This document shows, one piece after another, positions 17,241 to 27,393 of a stretch of DNA of 63,120 bases. The position numbers were made by a program, and so were the translations under genes. The stretch covers positions 1-63,120 of the forward strand of contig CAIZEI010000178.1 in assembly GCA_903931945.1 (NCBI GenBank), read 5' to 3'. The notes under the pieces were generated by a model. That model was not told the origin of the DNA and ran no database searches. It worked only from the letters and a program-made list of their open reading frames with translations. Origin of the DNA: an uncultured Hyphomicrobiales bacterium. GTDB taxonomy: Bacteria; Pseudomonadota; Alphaproteobacteria; Rhizobiales; Beijerinckiaceae. The first letter of the stretch is position 1; each line of letters begins with the position of its first letter.

Positions 17241-18276
17241 TGCTTGATGAATCTGGCCGACGCTGTTTATCGTCCAACGTCTGTTTGACGTCGGAATTTT
17301 CCTTGCCCTCAATATGGCCGCCAAAGCCCAAACGCATGGCGGACAGCATCTTTTCGGCGAATGTATGTTCCTGACGGGAACGAAAACGAGCATAGAGCGC
17401 GGAGGATAGAACTTCTGCAGGCACGGCCTCCTCGATCGCCGCCTCGATTGTCCAGCGCCCTTCGCCCGAATCCTGCACGAAGCCGGAAAATCCATTCAAT
17501 TGCGGGTCGTTGGCCAGCGCGGCGGCGCCAAGGTCGAGCAACCACGATGAGATCACGCTGCCGCGTCGCCAGACTTCCGCGATATCCGGCAGATTAAGTC
17601 TAAATCGCTCGTCCTCCGGCAGATCTTTCGAGTCCTTGTTGCGCAAAATGTCGAAGCCTTCAGCGTAGGCCTGCATCAAGCCATACTCGATGCCATTATG
17701 AACCATCTTGACGAAGTGCCCGGCGCCGGATGGGCCGGCATGGATATAGCCGCGTTCGGCTCGCGGATCGCCTGCCGTGCGGCCCGGCGTGCGCGAGACG
17801 CCGCCATGTCCCGGCGCCAGCGCGGAGAAAATCGGGTCAAGGTGGTCCACAGCTGCCTTCGGGCCACCGATCATCATGCAATAGCCCCGCTCGATTCCCC
17901 ACACGCCCCCGGACGTTCCGCAATCGACATAGAGAATTTTTTTCGCCGATAGCTCCCTGGAGCGGCGAATATCGTCCTTGTAGTAGGAGTTGCCGCCGTC
18001 GACGATGATGTCGCCGGGCTCCAGCAATCCGGCGAGTTGTTCAACCGTGTCCTCGGTGACGCGGCCAGCGGGCAGCATCGCCCAGAGCGCCCGCGGTTTT
18101 TCCGTCAGCGCGTCCACCAAGCCGGCAAGCGATCCTGCCGGGATCGCGCCTTCCCTGGCAAGCGCCTCGCGCGGCGCCGGGTCGACGTCAAATACGATGC
18201 AGGCATGTCCCGCCTGGATCAGGCGACGCGAGATATTGCCACCCATACGACCAAGCCCGATGATGCCGATTTGCAT
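17230..18276 (-). CDS. gnd: 6-phosphogluconate dehydrogenase, decarboxylating (short, YqeC-like type)
   Basis: 348 residues, the short class (about 300-350 residues) rather than the 470-residue E. coli type; the short enzymes often prefer NAD. Rossmann motif [14 protein letters not shown] at the N-terminus, [12 protein letters not shown] near 92, [20 protein letters not shown] near 120, and catalytic Lys in [14 protein letters not shown] near 187. The start has GAGGAC ahead of it. Co-directional with tal-pgi upstream (24 bp) and overlapping zwf by 11 bp. The final 40 residues are hydrophilic and poorly conserved. Confidence 0.92.
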   Translation of the reverse strand: MQIGIIGLGRMGGNISRRLIQAGHACIVFDVDPAPREALAREGAIPAGSLAGLVDALTEKPRALWAMLPAGRVTEDTVEQLAGLLEPGDIIVDGGNSYYKDDIRRSRELSAKKILYVDCGTSGGVWGIERGYCMMIGGPKAAVDHLDPIFSALAPGHGGVSRTPGRTAGDPRAERGYIHAGPSGAGHFVKMVHNGIEYGLMQAYAEGFDILRNKDSKDLPEDERFRLNLPDIAEVWRRGSVISSWLLDLGAAALANDPQLNGFSGFVQDSGEGRWTIEAAIEEAVPAEVLSSALYARFRSRQEHTFAEKMLSAMRLGFGGHIEGKENSDVKQTLDDKQRRPDSSSNGD

Positions 18277-18300
18277 GTGCTCGTCCTCGCGCGTGGTCCG

Positions 18301-21129
18301 CTATCGCAATGCCGCATCGACTGCATCAGCCAGGCCGACCAGCCCCGACGCGACATCGTGGAGATGCACGCGCAGAACGCGGCGCCCACGCTCGACCAGG
18401 ACTTCAAGATCGCCGCGCGCCTGCGCCGCCTTGACGACGCCAAAACTATAGGAATGGTCAGGAACATCGATATCGACGCGGTCGTCGCAGGTGATCTGCA
18501 AAAACACGCCGGAATTTGGTCCGCCCTTGTAGGCTTGTCCCGTCGAATGCTGGAAGCGCGGTCCGAAGCCGAGACAGGTTGCAACGCGCTTTTTATCGCG
18601 GATTCGTGTGCGAACGCCGGTCAACGCGCGCGTGGTTGCGTCGTCGCGCTTTATGTATGCAAGCAGCGCCATATAGTCGCCCGCGCGCAGGCGGCCAAGA
18701 TGGCTTCCGAGATAGCCGGCCAGCGAATCGTGCTGGCCGATGTCATCCGCGTTGCGCGGATCGGCGTAAAGGGCGATGCCGTTCTTGCTGAAAAATGGCG
18801 TCTCGGCGGTCGCGGCGCCAGACTGCTCATACGTTTTCATGAAGGCGCTTGTTTTCGATTTGCTCGCTTCAACGTCCGGCTGGTCAAACGGGTTCACGCC
18901 AATGATCGCGCTGGCGACGGCAGTGGCGATTTCCCACCGGAAGAACTCCTGGCCGATATGCCAGATATCCGCCACCTTGATTCGCACAACCGGGTGCCCG
19001 GCGCGTTCAAGCGCCAACACGGCGCTATGTTGCCGCTCATCGACCTGTCCAGCGAGATAAAGATAGGCGAAGAACCGGTCGCTGCCGTAGCAGTCGGCCA
19101 TGGCTAATGGCTCGCCGGCCAGTGGAATGAGCCCGCGATCCTTCTTGCCTGTGCTTTCGGCCAGAAGCTGTTCAAGCCATGCGCCAAGACTTGCGATGCC
19201 GGGCGAGGCGAGTATCGTCACCTTATCGCGGCCCAAGCGCGTGGCGGCGACGGCCATGGCTACGCCAAGTTGCACGCCCGGATTTTCCGATGGCGGCGCG
19301 TCTGCGCCGCAGGATCGCGCCATTTTCCGGGTTGTGGCCAGCAGACGCTCGCGATCAATTCCCATTGCGGCCGCCGGCGCCATGCCGAACTTCGACAAAA
19401 CCGAATATCGTCCGCCGATCGATGGAACGCCATAAAAGATCTGGGCAAAGCCGCACTGCCTGGCGCGCAACTCAAGTGAGGAGCCAGGATCGGTCACTGC
19501 GACGAATTGCGCGCCGACATTGCTTTTGCCCTGAACGGAACGGACGCGGCGCAGAAAATAATCGAGGAATATGTTGGGCTCGAGGGTGCCGCCGGATTTT
19601 GACGAGACCATGAACAGTGTTCGCCTCACGTTGATTGCGCCATCGATCGCTCCGATCTGCGCGGGATCGGTGCTGTCGAGCATGTGGAAACGCGGCCAAG
19701 CCGATTGCCTTCCGAACGTCTCAGCCAACACCTCCGGGCCGAGGCTTGACCCTCCCATGCCCAGCAGGACAACATCCGTGTATTCACAACGCTTGATCTC
19801 GTTCGCGAAAACAATCAGGCGTTCGCGATCCGCGATTTCCAGATCGACGGCGTCGAGCCAGCCCATCCATGTGTTTTCGTCCGCCCCGGTCCAGAGCGAC
19901 GTGTCGCCGTCCCAAAGTCGCCGGATCCGGCCTTCCTTTCGCCACGCCTCCATCTCCACTGCGATGGCAGTCTCCAACTCGACCGAACCTGCCCGAATTT
20001 CGAAGCCGGGGTGGTCGCCTTCCAGCAGGATGCGACGTCTCCGGGCGATGGCGCCGAGCAATTTGTCGAAGGCGTCCGAGAATTGCCGCACGCCATCGCT
20101 CACGAGTTCCTTGCAAACCATGTCGAGCGAAACGCCGTGACGTTCCAGCGCGGCGAGTGTGGCGCGGGCGCCGTTCACATCTTCCTCTATGGCGTCGGGT
20201 CTGATCTGGCCATGATCGCGAAATGCGTCCATCGTGGCCGGAGGTATTGTATCGACGGTGTCTTTGCCGACGAGCGCCTCGACATAATATGTATCTTTAT
20301 ATGCCGGACTCTTGGTGCTGGTGGACGCCCAAAGCAGGCGCTGCGTCATCGCGCCGGACGCAGCAAGCCGCTGCCAGAGCGGGCCGGAAAACAAGTCCTT
20401 AAAGCGCGCATAGGCCAGCTTTGCATTGGCGATCGCCGCCTTGCCGCGCAATGCGTCCGCCGCCCGCGTATCCGCCAGTTTGTCCAGGCGCTGATCGACT
20501 GCGGAATCGATGCGGCTGACAAAGATGCTGGCGACGCTGGCGACCCTGGAGATGTCGCCGCCAGACCTGGCAAAATCCTCGAGTCCGGAGACATAGGCTT
20601 CGGCGACCTGCTCATAAACGCTTACGCCAAAAAGCAAGGTGACATTGATATTCAATCCGCGACCGATGAGCTGACGGATCGCAGGGACGCCAGCGGGAGT
20701 CGCGGGCACTTTAACCATCAGATTGGGACGCGCGACCGCCGCCCAAAGTCTTAGCGCTTCGGCCACAGTCGCCGCAGTGTCATTGGCAAGATAGGGCGAG
20801 CACTCGAGGCTGACATATCCGTCCCTGCCCCGCGTCGCCTCGTAAACCGTGTGAAACGCGTCGGCGGCGGCGCGGATATCGGCGATCGCCAGGCGCTCAT
20901 ATATTTCAGCGATGCTGTGATCCGCCTCCGCCTGAATCGCGGTTATGGCGTCCGCATATTCGTCGCTCCCCGCGATGGCCTTCTCGAAAATCGAGGGATT
21001 GGATGTGATGCCCTTGATTCCGTCGCGCTCGATCAGTTTGGCCAAGTCTCCGGTCTCAATGAGGCTGCGCTTCAGATTGTCCAGCCATGGCGACTGGCCG
21101 CACGCCTCAAGCTGTTTGAGCACATTCAT
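18301..21129 (-). CDS. Bifunctional transaldolase / glucose-6-phosphate isomerase
   Basis: 942 residues forming a natural fusion. Residues 1 to about 365 are transaldolase (GITSNPSIFEKAI, Schiff-base lysine in NLMVKVPAT, Lys140). Residues about 390-942 are glucose-6-phosphate isomerase (VVLLGMGGSSLGPEV near 450, MVSSKSGGTLEPN near 500, NPFDQPDVEASK near 750). Comparable fusions exist in several alphaproteobacteria and cyanobacteria. The two activities are not sequential but share fructose-6-phosphate. The ATG follows GGAAGTTGGCGAC. First gene of the minus-strand tal-pgi / gnd / zwf / pgl block, divergent from the phosphomannose isomerase gene. Confidence 0.93.
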   Translation of the reverse strand: MNVLKQLEACGQSPWLDNLKRSLIETGDLAKLIERDGIKGITSNPSIFEKAIAGSDEYADAITAIQAEADHSIAEIYERLAIADIRAAADAFHTVYEATRGRDGYVSLECSPYLANDTAATVAEALRLWAAVARPNLMVKVPATPAGVPAIRQLIGRGLNINVTLLFGVSVYEQVAEAYVSGLEDFARSGGDISRVASVASIFVSRIDSAVDQRLDKLADTRAADALRGKAAIANAKLAYARFKDLFSGPLWQRLAASGAMTQRLLWASTSTKSPAYKDTYYVEALVGKDTVDTIPPATMDAFRDHGQIRPDAIEEDVNGARATLAALERHGVSLDMVCKELVSDGVRQFSDAFDKLLGAIARRRRILLEGDHPGFEIRAGSVELETAIAVEMEAWRKEGRIRRLWDGDTSLWTGADENTWMGWLDAVDLEIADRERLIVFANEIKRCEYTDVVLLGMGGSSLGPEVLAETFGRQSAWPRFHMLDSTDPAQIGAIDGAINVRRTLFMVSSKSGGTLEPNIFLDYFLRRVRSVQGKSNVGAQFVAVTDPGSSLELRARQCGFAQIFYGVPSIGGRYSVLSKFGMAPAAAMGIDRERLLATTRKMARSCGADAPPSENPGVQLGVAMAVAATRLGRDKVTILASPGIASLGAWLEQLLAESTGKKDRGLIPLAGEPLAMADCYGSDRFFAYLYLAGQVDERQHSAVLALERAGHPVVRIKVADIWHIGQEFFRWEIATAVASAIIGVNPFDQPDVEASKSKTSAFMKTYEQSGAATAETPFFSKNGIALYADPRNADDIGQHDSLAGYLGSHLGRLRAGDYMALLAYIKRDDATTRALTGVRTRIRDKKRVATCLGFGPRFQHSTGQAYKGGPNSGVFLQITCDDRVDIDVPDHSYSFGVVKAAQARGDLEVLVERGRRVLRVHLHDVASGLVGLADAVDAALR

Positions 21130-21652
21130 GTCGCCAACTTCCTGGTCGGCCCGACTTGACGCCGCGCGGCGGCCAGCGCGTTTGCTGGCGTAAAGCTGAA
21201 TCTCGGACGCAGATCACTCATCGGCGCTCATCATAGGCGTCGAAATTGCCGAAGCGATAGCGCCGGAAATTACCTATCGGACGAGTTGCGCCTGTCGCCC
21301 GGATCGCCAGAACAATTCCGATGTCCGGAACAAAAATTATTTGTCGGAAAACATGCGCAAGAACGCCAGATCGCGCTTCGGACAAGCGCCGGATCGATAT
21401 CTGGACGGGCACTAGGTATTTTCCGGGTCTACCCGCGTCCGACTCCGTCTGCGTAAGTCATTGGCTGTCTACGTGCGTCCAGGTGCGGTGGTCCGGCGAT
21501 TCCTTTGACACAGGCCGGGTCGAAATGTGTGTCAGCGAAATGGCTTGCGCCGTTGCGCCCATGTTGAAGCGCCGGGATGAAGTCCCGCGAGCTCCCGGCA
21601 TTGTCGGAAGTCCGCGCGCCGGTCTTGCTGCGCAGGGTCTGAATCGAGTTTT
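21130..21652. promoter_or_regulatory. 523-bp divergent intergenic region between two sugar-phosphate operons
   Basis: No credible gene. Both strands contain only short frames without family character. It must hold the promoters of tal-pgi (minus) and the mannose-6-phosphate isomerase operon (plus). An AT-rich patch at about 21325-21345 (acaaaaattatttgtc) is the most promoter-like part. I cannot assign a specific operator. Confidence 0.45.
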
Positions 21653-22648
21653 ATGATGGATGACGCGCTCTATCCGCTTCGCTTCGAACCAATCTACCAG
21701 TACCGCCTCTGGGGCGGCCGACATTTCGAAAGCTGGTTCACGGCGCCGCTGCCGGAAGACATGCCCATTGGCGAAGCCTGGGTTCTGAGCGATCGCGAGG
21801 ACTATCCGAGCCGCGTGGCGGAAGGTCGCCTCAAGGGTCAGACAATTGCGCAATTGATGGAAACATCGCCGCTGCAACTGCTCGGTCGCTCATTCGCCGG
21901 CGCGAGGAGATTTCCCTTATTGCTGAAGTTTCTCGATGTTCAGAAAATGCTTTCCGTTCAGGTCCATCCGACCGATGACAGGCTCGATCTTCTGCCAGCA
22001 GGAGATACCGGCAAGTCCGAGGCCTGGGTTGTTCTGGAAGCCGGTCCGTCGAGCCGCATTTATGCAGGACTGAAGCCGGGGGCGACCGTAGAAAATTTGC
22101 GCACTCTCTCAAATGCGACAGCGGATCTGCGCCTCGCGAGCTTCGCGCCATCTTGCGGGCTCGGCGTTGTGATTGATGCTGGCGTCGTCCATTCGCTTGG
22201 CGACGGCGTCGTTGTGTTCGAGGTGCAGGAAAACAGCGACGTGACATTCCGGCTTTACGACTGGGAGCATATCGATCCTGCCACGGGACGCTCCCGACCG
22301 CTTCAAATCGAAAAAGCGCTCGAATGCGTCGACTATTCCCAGGGCGTCGTTCGTCCGGTCGCAGCCGTCATCGAAGCGACCCGGCCGGTTCTGCGGATTC
22401 GGCTTTTTGATACGGCCCACTTCCGGTTATGGCGCCTCCAGGGCGCGGAGAGCTTTTCTGTCGGCGCAATTGATGAACCTCGCGTTCTGGTCTGTATCGA
22501 TGGCGCTGGACGAATTGAATATAGCGGCGCCGGCTACGCGTTGGAAAAAGGTGCAGTCTATCTGCTGCCCGCATCAATCGGCGTTGGCGCGTTCCATCCT
22601 GCTCAACCAGTCACAATGCTGGAAATCGCCTTGCCGGAGCGACCATGA
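21653..22648 (+). CDS. Mannose-6-phosphate isomerase, class I (cupin)
   Basis: 331 residues, similar in length to Bacillus-type class I phosphomannose isomerases. RLWGGR near the N-terminus, the zinc-binding segment LSVQVHPTD near 105, KSEAWVVLEAG near 124 and the second cupin segment VHSLGDGVVVFEVQENSD near 180. Interconverts fructose-6-phosphate and mannose-6-phosphate. ATGATG at the start gives two equivalent initiators. It overlaps the HAD gene by ATGA, so the two are translationally coupled. The pairing suggests supply of mannose-1-phosphate or dephosphorylation of a hexose phosphate. Confidence 0.88.
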   Translation: MMDDALYPLRFEPIYQYRLWGGRHFESWFTAPLPEDMPIGEAWVLSDREDYPSRVAEGRLKGQTIAQLMETSPLQLLGRSFAGARRFPLLLKFLDVQKMLSVQVHPTDDRLDLLPAGDTGKSEAWVVLEAGPSSRIYAGLKPGATVENLRTLSNATADLRLASFAPSCGLGVVIDAGVVHSLGDGVVVFEVQENSDVTFRLYDWEHIDPATGRSRPLQIEKALECVDYSQGVVRPVAAVIEATRPVLRIRLFDTAHFRLWRLQGAESFSVGAIDEPRVLVCIDGAGRIEYSGAGYALEKGAVYLLPASIGVGAFHPAQPVTMLEIALPERP

Positions 22649-23391
22649 AGCAACTGGTGGTTTTCGACCTCGACGGAACGCTCGCGGAAAGCAAACGGCC
22701 GCTCGATGCGGAGATGGCCGCGCTGCTGGCGAGCTTGCTCGACATCGTCAAGGTCGCCGTCATTTCCGGAGGCGCCTGGCCGCAATTTGAAACGCAATTG
22801 CTCGCGAACCTCCCTGACACCTATCGGCGTGAAAGACTTTCGCTTCTTCCAACCTGTGGCACGAAATTTTATCGCAACGACGGAAAATGGAGCGAATTAT
22901 ATTCGGAGGATTTCAGCCGTATCGACGCGGGGAGGATTACCGCGGCTCTGAACACAGCGATTGATCTGGCGGGCTTTCGCGCGACTACGCACTGGGGAGA
23001 TCTGATTGAAGATCGTGGAACCCAGATTACCTTTTCCGCTTTGGGCCAGCAAGCTCCTCTTGAGGCGAAGGCTCATTGGGACCCGGATTTTGCGAAACGC
23101 AAAAAGATCGGATCGCTGCTTGCGCCATTGATTCCCGAATTCTCAATCCATTTCGGAGGCTCGACGTCCATCGACGTTACCAAACAGGGCATCGACAAGG
23201 CTTACGGCGTCAAAAAGCTTCAGGAGCTTCTCGGCGTTGCAATTCGCGACATGATTTTTGTCGGCGATGCGATTTTCCCGGGAGGCAACGACTATCCGGT
23301 AAAGGAAGCCGGCGTCGTCTCAATCGCGGTCAGCGGACCCCGCGAAACCAAACGGATCATTGAAACCATGATCGCGTGCATGGAAAGTTAG
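22645..23391 (+). CDS. HAD-IIB family phosphatase / phosphomannomutase-like protein
   Basis: 248 residues. HAD motif I FDLDGTLAES (Asp8, Asp10), motif II in VISGG near 40, a C2-type cap, and motif IV FVGDAIFPGGNDYPV near 211. The GDxxFPGGND form and the length are close to eukaryote-type (alpha) phosphomannomutases, which belong to this HAD subgroup. Together with the coupled phosphomannose isomerase this suggests mannose-6-phosphate to mannose-1-phosphate conversion, but a sugar phosphatase is an equal possibility. Overlaps the upstream gene by 4 bp. Confidence 0.78.
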   Translation: MKQLVVFDLDGTLAESKRPLDAEMAALLASLLDIVKVAVISGGAWPQFETQLLANLPDTYRRERLSLLPTCGTKFYRNDGKWSELYSEDFSRIDAGRITAALNTAIDLAGFRATTHWGDLIEDRGTQITFSALGQQAPLEAKAHWDPDFAKRKKIGSLLAPLIPEFSIHFGGSTSIDVTKQGIDKAYGVKKLQELLGVAIRDMIFVGDAIFPGGNDYPVKEAGVVSIAVSGPRETKRIIETMIACMES

Positions 23392-23643
23392 GACGCACGC
23401 CGTCGCCTCCGGCATCGGAACTGACTCAGCCCGCGCGTGCGATGAGTAGTTTCCGAGCCTGTCTGCGACCGCTGGATGCGAACTATAGGATTGGCTGCAG
23501 GCTTGCGACGCTCGCTGATCGGTCCGGAGCAAGGCGCGTCCTGCTCCTTCTCCGCAAGGCGGTCATTGTAGGTTATTTGCCGGGCGGCCCGGCGCGCGCG
23601 ACGCGCCAATCAAGCATCGACGCGCGCAAGGAGCAAGTTCGCA

Positions 23644-26073
23644 ATGGACGCCATCGTGAATCCGCGAAAGTTCCTCATAGTCGATGAGGTTGCCCAGGCG
23701 AATGAGACGCCCGGCGCGTCTTGCGTCGCTGAACTTCAGTTGATCGACGCGTATTGGCGCGCCGCGAACTATTTATCTGTCGGGCAAATTTATCTTTATG
23801 ACAATCCATTACTGCGCGCGCCGCTCACGCTCGCTCATGTCAAGCCGCTGGTGGTCGGGCATTGGGGTACGACGCCGGGCCAGAACTTTATTTACGTCCA
23901 CCTCAATCGCGTGATCAAGAAGCACGACCTCGACATGTTCTATATCGCGGGGCCCGGACACGGTGGCCCTGCGCTTGTGGCGAATACCTATCTTGAGGGC
24001 AGCTATAGCGAAATCTACCCGAATATCAGTCAGGACGAGGCCGGGATGAAGCGGCTGTTCACCCAATTCTCATTCCCCGGCGGCATCTCCAGCCATGTCG
24101 CGCCGACGACGCCCGGCTCGATCCACGAGGGCGGGGAACTCGGCTATTCGCTCAGCCATGCGTTCGGCGCCGTGTTCGACAATCCGGGGCTGATCGTCGC
24201 CTGCATCATTGGCGACGGCGAGGCCGAGACAGGTCCGCTGGCGTCGGCATGGCATTCCAACAAGCTGATCAATCCGATCAGCGATGGCGCGGTGTTGCCT
24301 GTCTTGCATCTCAATGGCTTCAAGATCAGCAATCCCACGCTGCTGGCGCGCATCGAGCCAGATGAGCTCGACCAATATTTGCGCGGCTGTGGCTGGACGC
24401 CCTGGTTCGTCGAGGGCGACGATCCCGAAACCATGCACGCCCTGATGGCCAAAACCCTTGAACGCGTCATTACAGATATTCAGACGATCCAGCGCCATGC
24501 GCGAGCGACCAACAACACAGCAAGGCCGCGCTGGCCCATGATCGTCCTGCGGTCGCCCAAAGGCTGGACCGGTCCCAAGGTGGTTGACGGACTGCGGGTC
24601 GAGGGCACCTTTCGGGCGCATCAGGTGCCGATCCTGGTCGATGCGAAGCATCCGGAGCATGTCGCGGAACTCGAAAGCTGGATGCGCAGCTATCGGCCCG
24701 AGGAATTGTTCGACGGCGCCGGGCGCCTGATCGCTGAACTGGCGGCGCTCGCGCCCCAGGGCGATCGGCGAATGGGGGCCAATCCGCACGCCAATGGCGG
24801 CATGTTGCTGCGTGACCTGAAAATGCCCGATTTCCGACGCTATGCGGTCGCTGTGCCGGCGCCTGGCGCTGTCCAGGCGCAGGACACGATGGAGCTGGGT
24901 CAATTCCTGCGCGATGTCGCGCTGGCGAACGCGGAGCAGCGCAACTTTCGCATCTTCGGACCGGACGAGACGCTGTCAAACCTGCTTGGCGCGGTGTTCG
25001 AGGCGACCAGCCGCCAGTGGGATGCGCGCGAATTCGCCGACGACGAGTTCCTGGCGCCCGAAGGCCAGGTCCTCGATTCGATGCTCAGCGAACATCAATG
25101 CCAGGGTTGGCTTGAGGGCTATCTGCTGACCGGGCGCCACGGCCTGTTCAACAGCTATGAGGCCTTTATCCGCATTGTCGATTCGATGTTCAGTCAGCAT
25201 GCGAAGTGGCTGAAAGTCACATCCGAACTGCCATGGCGTCGCAATATCGCGTCGCTCAACTATCTGCTGACCTCGCATGTCTGGCAACAGGATCACAACG
25301 GTTACACCCATCAGGACCCCGGCTTCCTCGATCATGTTATCAACAAGAAAGCCGAGATTGTGCGCGTCTATCTCCCTCCTGACGCCAACTGCCTGCTGTC
25401 TGTGTTCGATCATTGCCTGCGCAGTCGCCACTATGTGAATGTGGTCGTCGCCGGCAAACACGCCCTGCCGCAGTGGTTGTCAATGGAGGCGGCGGTGATC
25501 CATTGCACCGAAGGGCTGGGCATCTGGCAATGGGCGAGCAACGATCAGGATGAGGAACCCGATTTTGTGATGGCCTGTTGCGGCGACACGCCGACGCTTG
25601 AAATTCTCGCGGCCGTCTCGATCTTGCGTGAGCATCTGCCCGAACTCAGGATCCGCGTCATCAACATCGTCGATTTGATGCGTCTTCAGCCGCAAAGCGA
25701 ACATCCGCATGGCTTGAGCGATCGGGACTATGACGCGCTCTTCACCACCGACAAACCGGTTATATTCGCCTTCCACGGCTATCCTGGCCTGATCCACAGG
25801 CTCACCTATCGGCGGAACAATCGCAATCTCCATGTTCGCGGCTACAACGAAGAGGGAACGATCACCACGGCCTTCGATATGCGCGTCCAGAACGACCTCG
25901 ATCGTTTCCATCTTGTCGGGGATGTCGTCGACCGGTTGCCGAAACCCGGCGCCAAAGGCGACTACCTCCAGCAGCGCATGCGCGACAAGCTGATTGAGCA
26001 CAAGCACTATATCGACAAGCATGGCGAGGACCTGCCAGAAATCGTCAACTGGTCCTGGGGTCGGTCGGCATGA
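23644..26073 (+). CDS. xfp: Xylulose-5-phosphate/fructose-6-phosphate phosphoketolase
   Basis: 809 residues, normal for phosphoketolase. [18 protein letters not shown] near 75, GPGHGGPAL near 103, [20 protein letters not shown] near 150 and the TPP-binding [18 protein letters not shown] near 190 are diagnostic. It cleaves xylulose-5-phosphate (and often fructose-6-phosphate) with phosphate to acetyl-phosphate plus a shorter aldose phosphate. AAGGAG lies 10 nt ahead of the ATG. It overlaps the aldolase gene by ATGA. With the nearby pentose phosphate genes it gives a route from hexose to acetyl-phosphate that avoids pyruvate; an acetate kinase or phosphotransacetylase gene is not in this window. 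Confidence 0.95.
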   Translation: MDAIVNPRKFLIVDEVAQANETPGASCVAELQLIDAYWRAANYLSVGQIYLYDNPLLRAPLTLAHVKPLVVGHWGTTPGQNFIYVHLNRVIKKHDLDMFYIAGPGHGGPALVANTYLEGSYSEIYPNISQDEAGMKRLFTQFSFPGGISSHVAPTTPGSIHEGGELGYSLSHAFGAVFDNPGLIVACIIGDGEAETGPLASAWHSNKLINPISDGAVLPVLHLNGFKISNPTLLARIEPDELDQYLRGCGWTPWFVEGDDPETMHALMAKTLERVITDIQTIQRHARATNNTARPRWPMIVLRSPKGWTGPKVVDGLRVEGTFRAHQVPILVDAKHPEHVAELESWMRSYRPEELFDGAGRLIAELAALAPQGDRRMGANPHANGGMLLRDLKMPDFRRYAVAVPAPGAVQAQDTMELGQFLRDVALANAEQRNFRIFGPDETLSNLLGAVFEATSRQWDAREFADDEFLAPEGQVLDSMLSEHQCQGWLEGYLLTGRHGLFNSYEAFIRIVDSMFSQHAKWLKVTSELPWRRNIASLNYLLTSHVWQQDHNGYTHQDPGFLDHVINKKAEIVRVYLPPDANCLLSVFDHCLRSRHYVNVVVAGKHALPQWLSMEAAVIHCTEGLGIWQWASNDQDEEPDFVMACCGDTPTLEILAAVSILREHLPELRIRVINIVDLMRLQPQSEHPHGLSDRDYDALFTTDKPVIFAFHGYPGLIHRLTYRRNNRNLHVRGYNEEGTITTAFDMRVQNDLDRFHLVGDVVDRLPKPGAKGDYLQQRMRDKLIEHKHYIDKHGEDLPEIVNWSWGRSA

Positions 26074-27119
26074 TCGCAGAGGGGCTCATTGCCTGCGCCA
26101 CACGTCTTGTTGCGAGCGGCAAAGGTCTGCTCGCGATGGATGAGAGCAATCCGACCTGCAACCGGCGCTTCGCCGCGCTCGGCATTTCGCAGACGATCGA
26201 AATGCGTCGCGCCTGGCGGGAGTTGCTCGTGACTGCGCCTGGGCTTGGCGAAAGCATCAGCGGCGCGATCCTTTATGACGAGACGATCCGTCAAAGCGAT
26301 CGCCATGGCCGGCGGTTCATCGATTGTTTGACCAGCGTTGGCATTGTTCCGGGTATCAAGGTGGACCTCGGCGCCAGACCTTTGGCTCTCCACCCCGGTG
26401 AATTTGTTACCGAAGGACTCGATGGCTTGCGCGAACGGCTGGCGGACTATGCCGGCATGGGCGCGCAATTCGCAAAGTGGCGCGCCGTGATCGGGCTGGA
26501 TGGCGATCATCCCGGCATTGCCTGCATCCGTTCCAACATGCAGGCGCTGGCCCGCTACGCGGCGCTGTGTCAGGAGGCCGGGATGGTTCCCATCGTCGAA
26601 CCGGAAGTGCTCATGGCGGGAACCCATTCGCTCGAACGATGCCAGTCTGTAACCGGTGACGTGCTCACCGCGCTGTTTGAGGAGTTGCATGTCCAGGGTG
26701 TTTTGCTGGAGGGCGTCATCCTGAAACCAAACATGGTCCTTCCGGGCCTCGACAGCCTGACGCAGGACCCGGTGCGGACTGTCGCGGCGGCGACAATCGA
26801 ATGCCTGTCGCGAAGCGTGCCGCCCGCCGTCGCCGGAATCGCCTTTTTGTCCGGCGGCCAATCGGCCGAACGGGCGTCGGCGCGGCTCAATGCGATGAAC
26901 GATCGAACGTTGATTGACCGCCATCCATGGCCGCTGGTCTTTTCTTTCGCCCGCGCGATCCAGCAGCCTGCGCTTGATTGCTGGCGCGGCAAGGACGCCA
27001 ATGTCATGGCCGCACAGGAAGCGCTCGTCCACCGCGCGCGCTGCAACCACGCCGCGTTGCGCGGCGCCTATGACGCGGCGATGGAACTGGCGCCGGCTAT
27101 CCCCGATGCCTCCTCATGA
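26070..27119 (+). CDS. Fructose-bisphosphate aldolase, class I
   Basis: 349 residues of the metal-independent, eukaryote-like class I aldolase. [18 protein letters not shown] near 18, [12 protein letters not shown] near 64, IVPGIKVD near 92, EPEVLM near 177 and the Schiff-base lysine in [11 protein letters not shown] (Lys219). It splits fructose-1,6-bisphosphate to triose phosphates and the reverse. Coupled to the phosphoketolase gene by a 4-bp overlap, an association that suggests regeneration of hexose phosphate for phosphoketolase cycling. End of the operon; convergent with macB 274 bp downstream. Confidence 0.94.
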   Translation: MIAEGLIACATRLVASGKGLLAMDESNPTCNRRFAALGISQTIEMRRAWRELLVTAPGLGESISGAILYDETIRQSDRHGRRFIDCLTSVGIVPGIKVDLGARPLALHPGEFVTEGLDGLRERLADYAGMGAQFAKWRAVIGLDGDHPGIACIRSNMQALARYAALCQEAGMVPIVEPEVLMAGTHSLERCQSVTGDVLTALFEELHVQGVLLEGVILKPNMVLPGLDSLTQDPVRTVAAATIECLSRSVPPAVAGIAFLSGGQSAERASARLNAMNDRTLIDRHPWPLVFSFARAIQQPALDCWRGKDANVMAAQEALVHRARCNHAALRGAYDAAMELAPAIPDASS

Positions 27120-27393
27120 TCACTGAGATGCGCGCTGGCGACGATCAATGACAGCGGAGCGCGCGCTGATACCATCGGCGAAGCGATGTCGAATGCGCAT
27201 TTTCTGGACACGTCAATTTTCGCACATGTAGCAAATCGCAAATGCCGGTCCCGGACGATTGCCGCCAAAGCTGTGAACCTTGTCTCACAACATTCGGCGA
27301 TCGCGAATAGGCGCGGCTCTTATAACAATATCCGGCTGATGCGCGGAACGTCCGAGTTGGCCATGGGTCAATTCGGACAACTCCTGGTATGAG

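Noticed and set aside
24070-27050. Long minus-strand frames over the phosphoketolase and aldolase genes
   Set aside because: They lie antisense to clear enzymes and have no motifs or ribosome sites.
27350-27378. 10-bp hairpin (GTCCGAGTTG/CAATTCGGAC) between the aldolase and macB genes
   Set aside because: It lies between convergent genes, but no T tract follows on either strand, so a terminator call is not supported.
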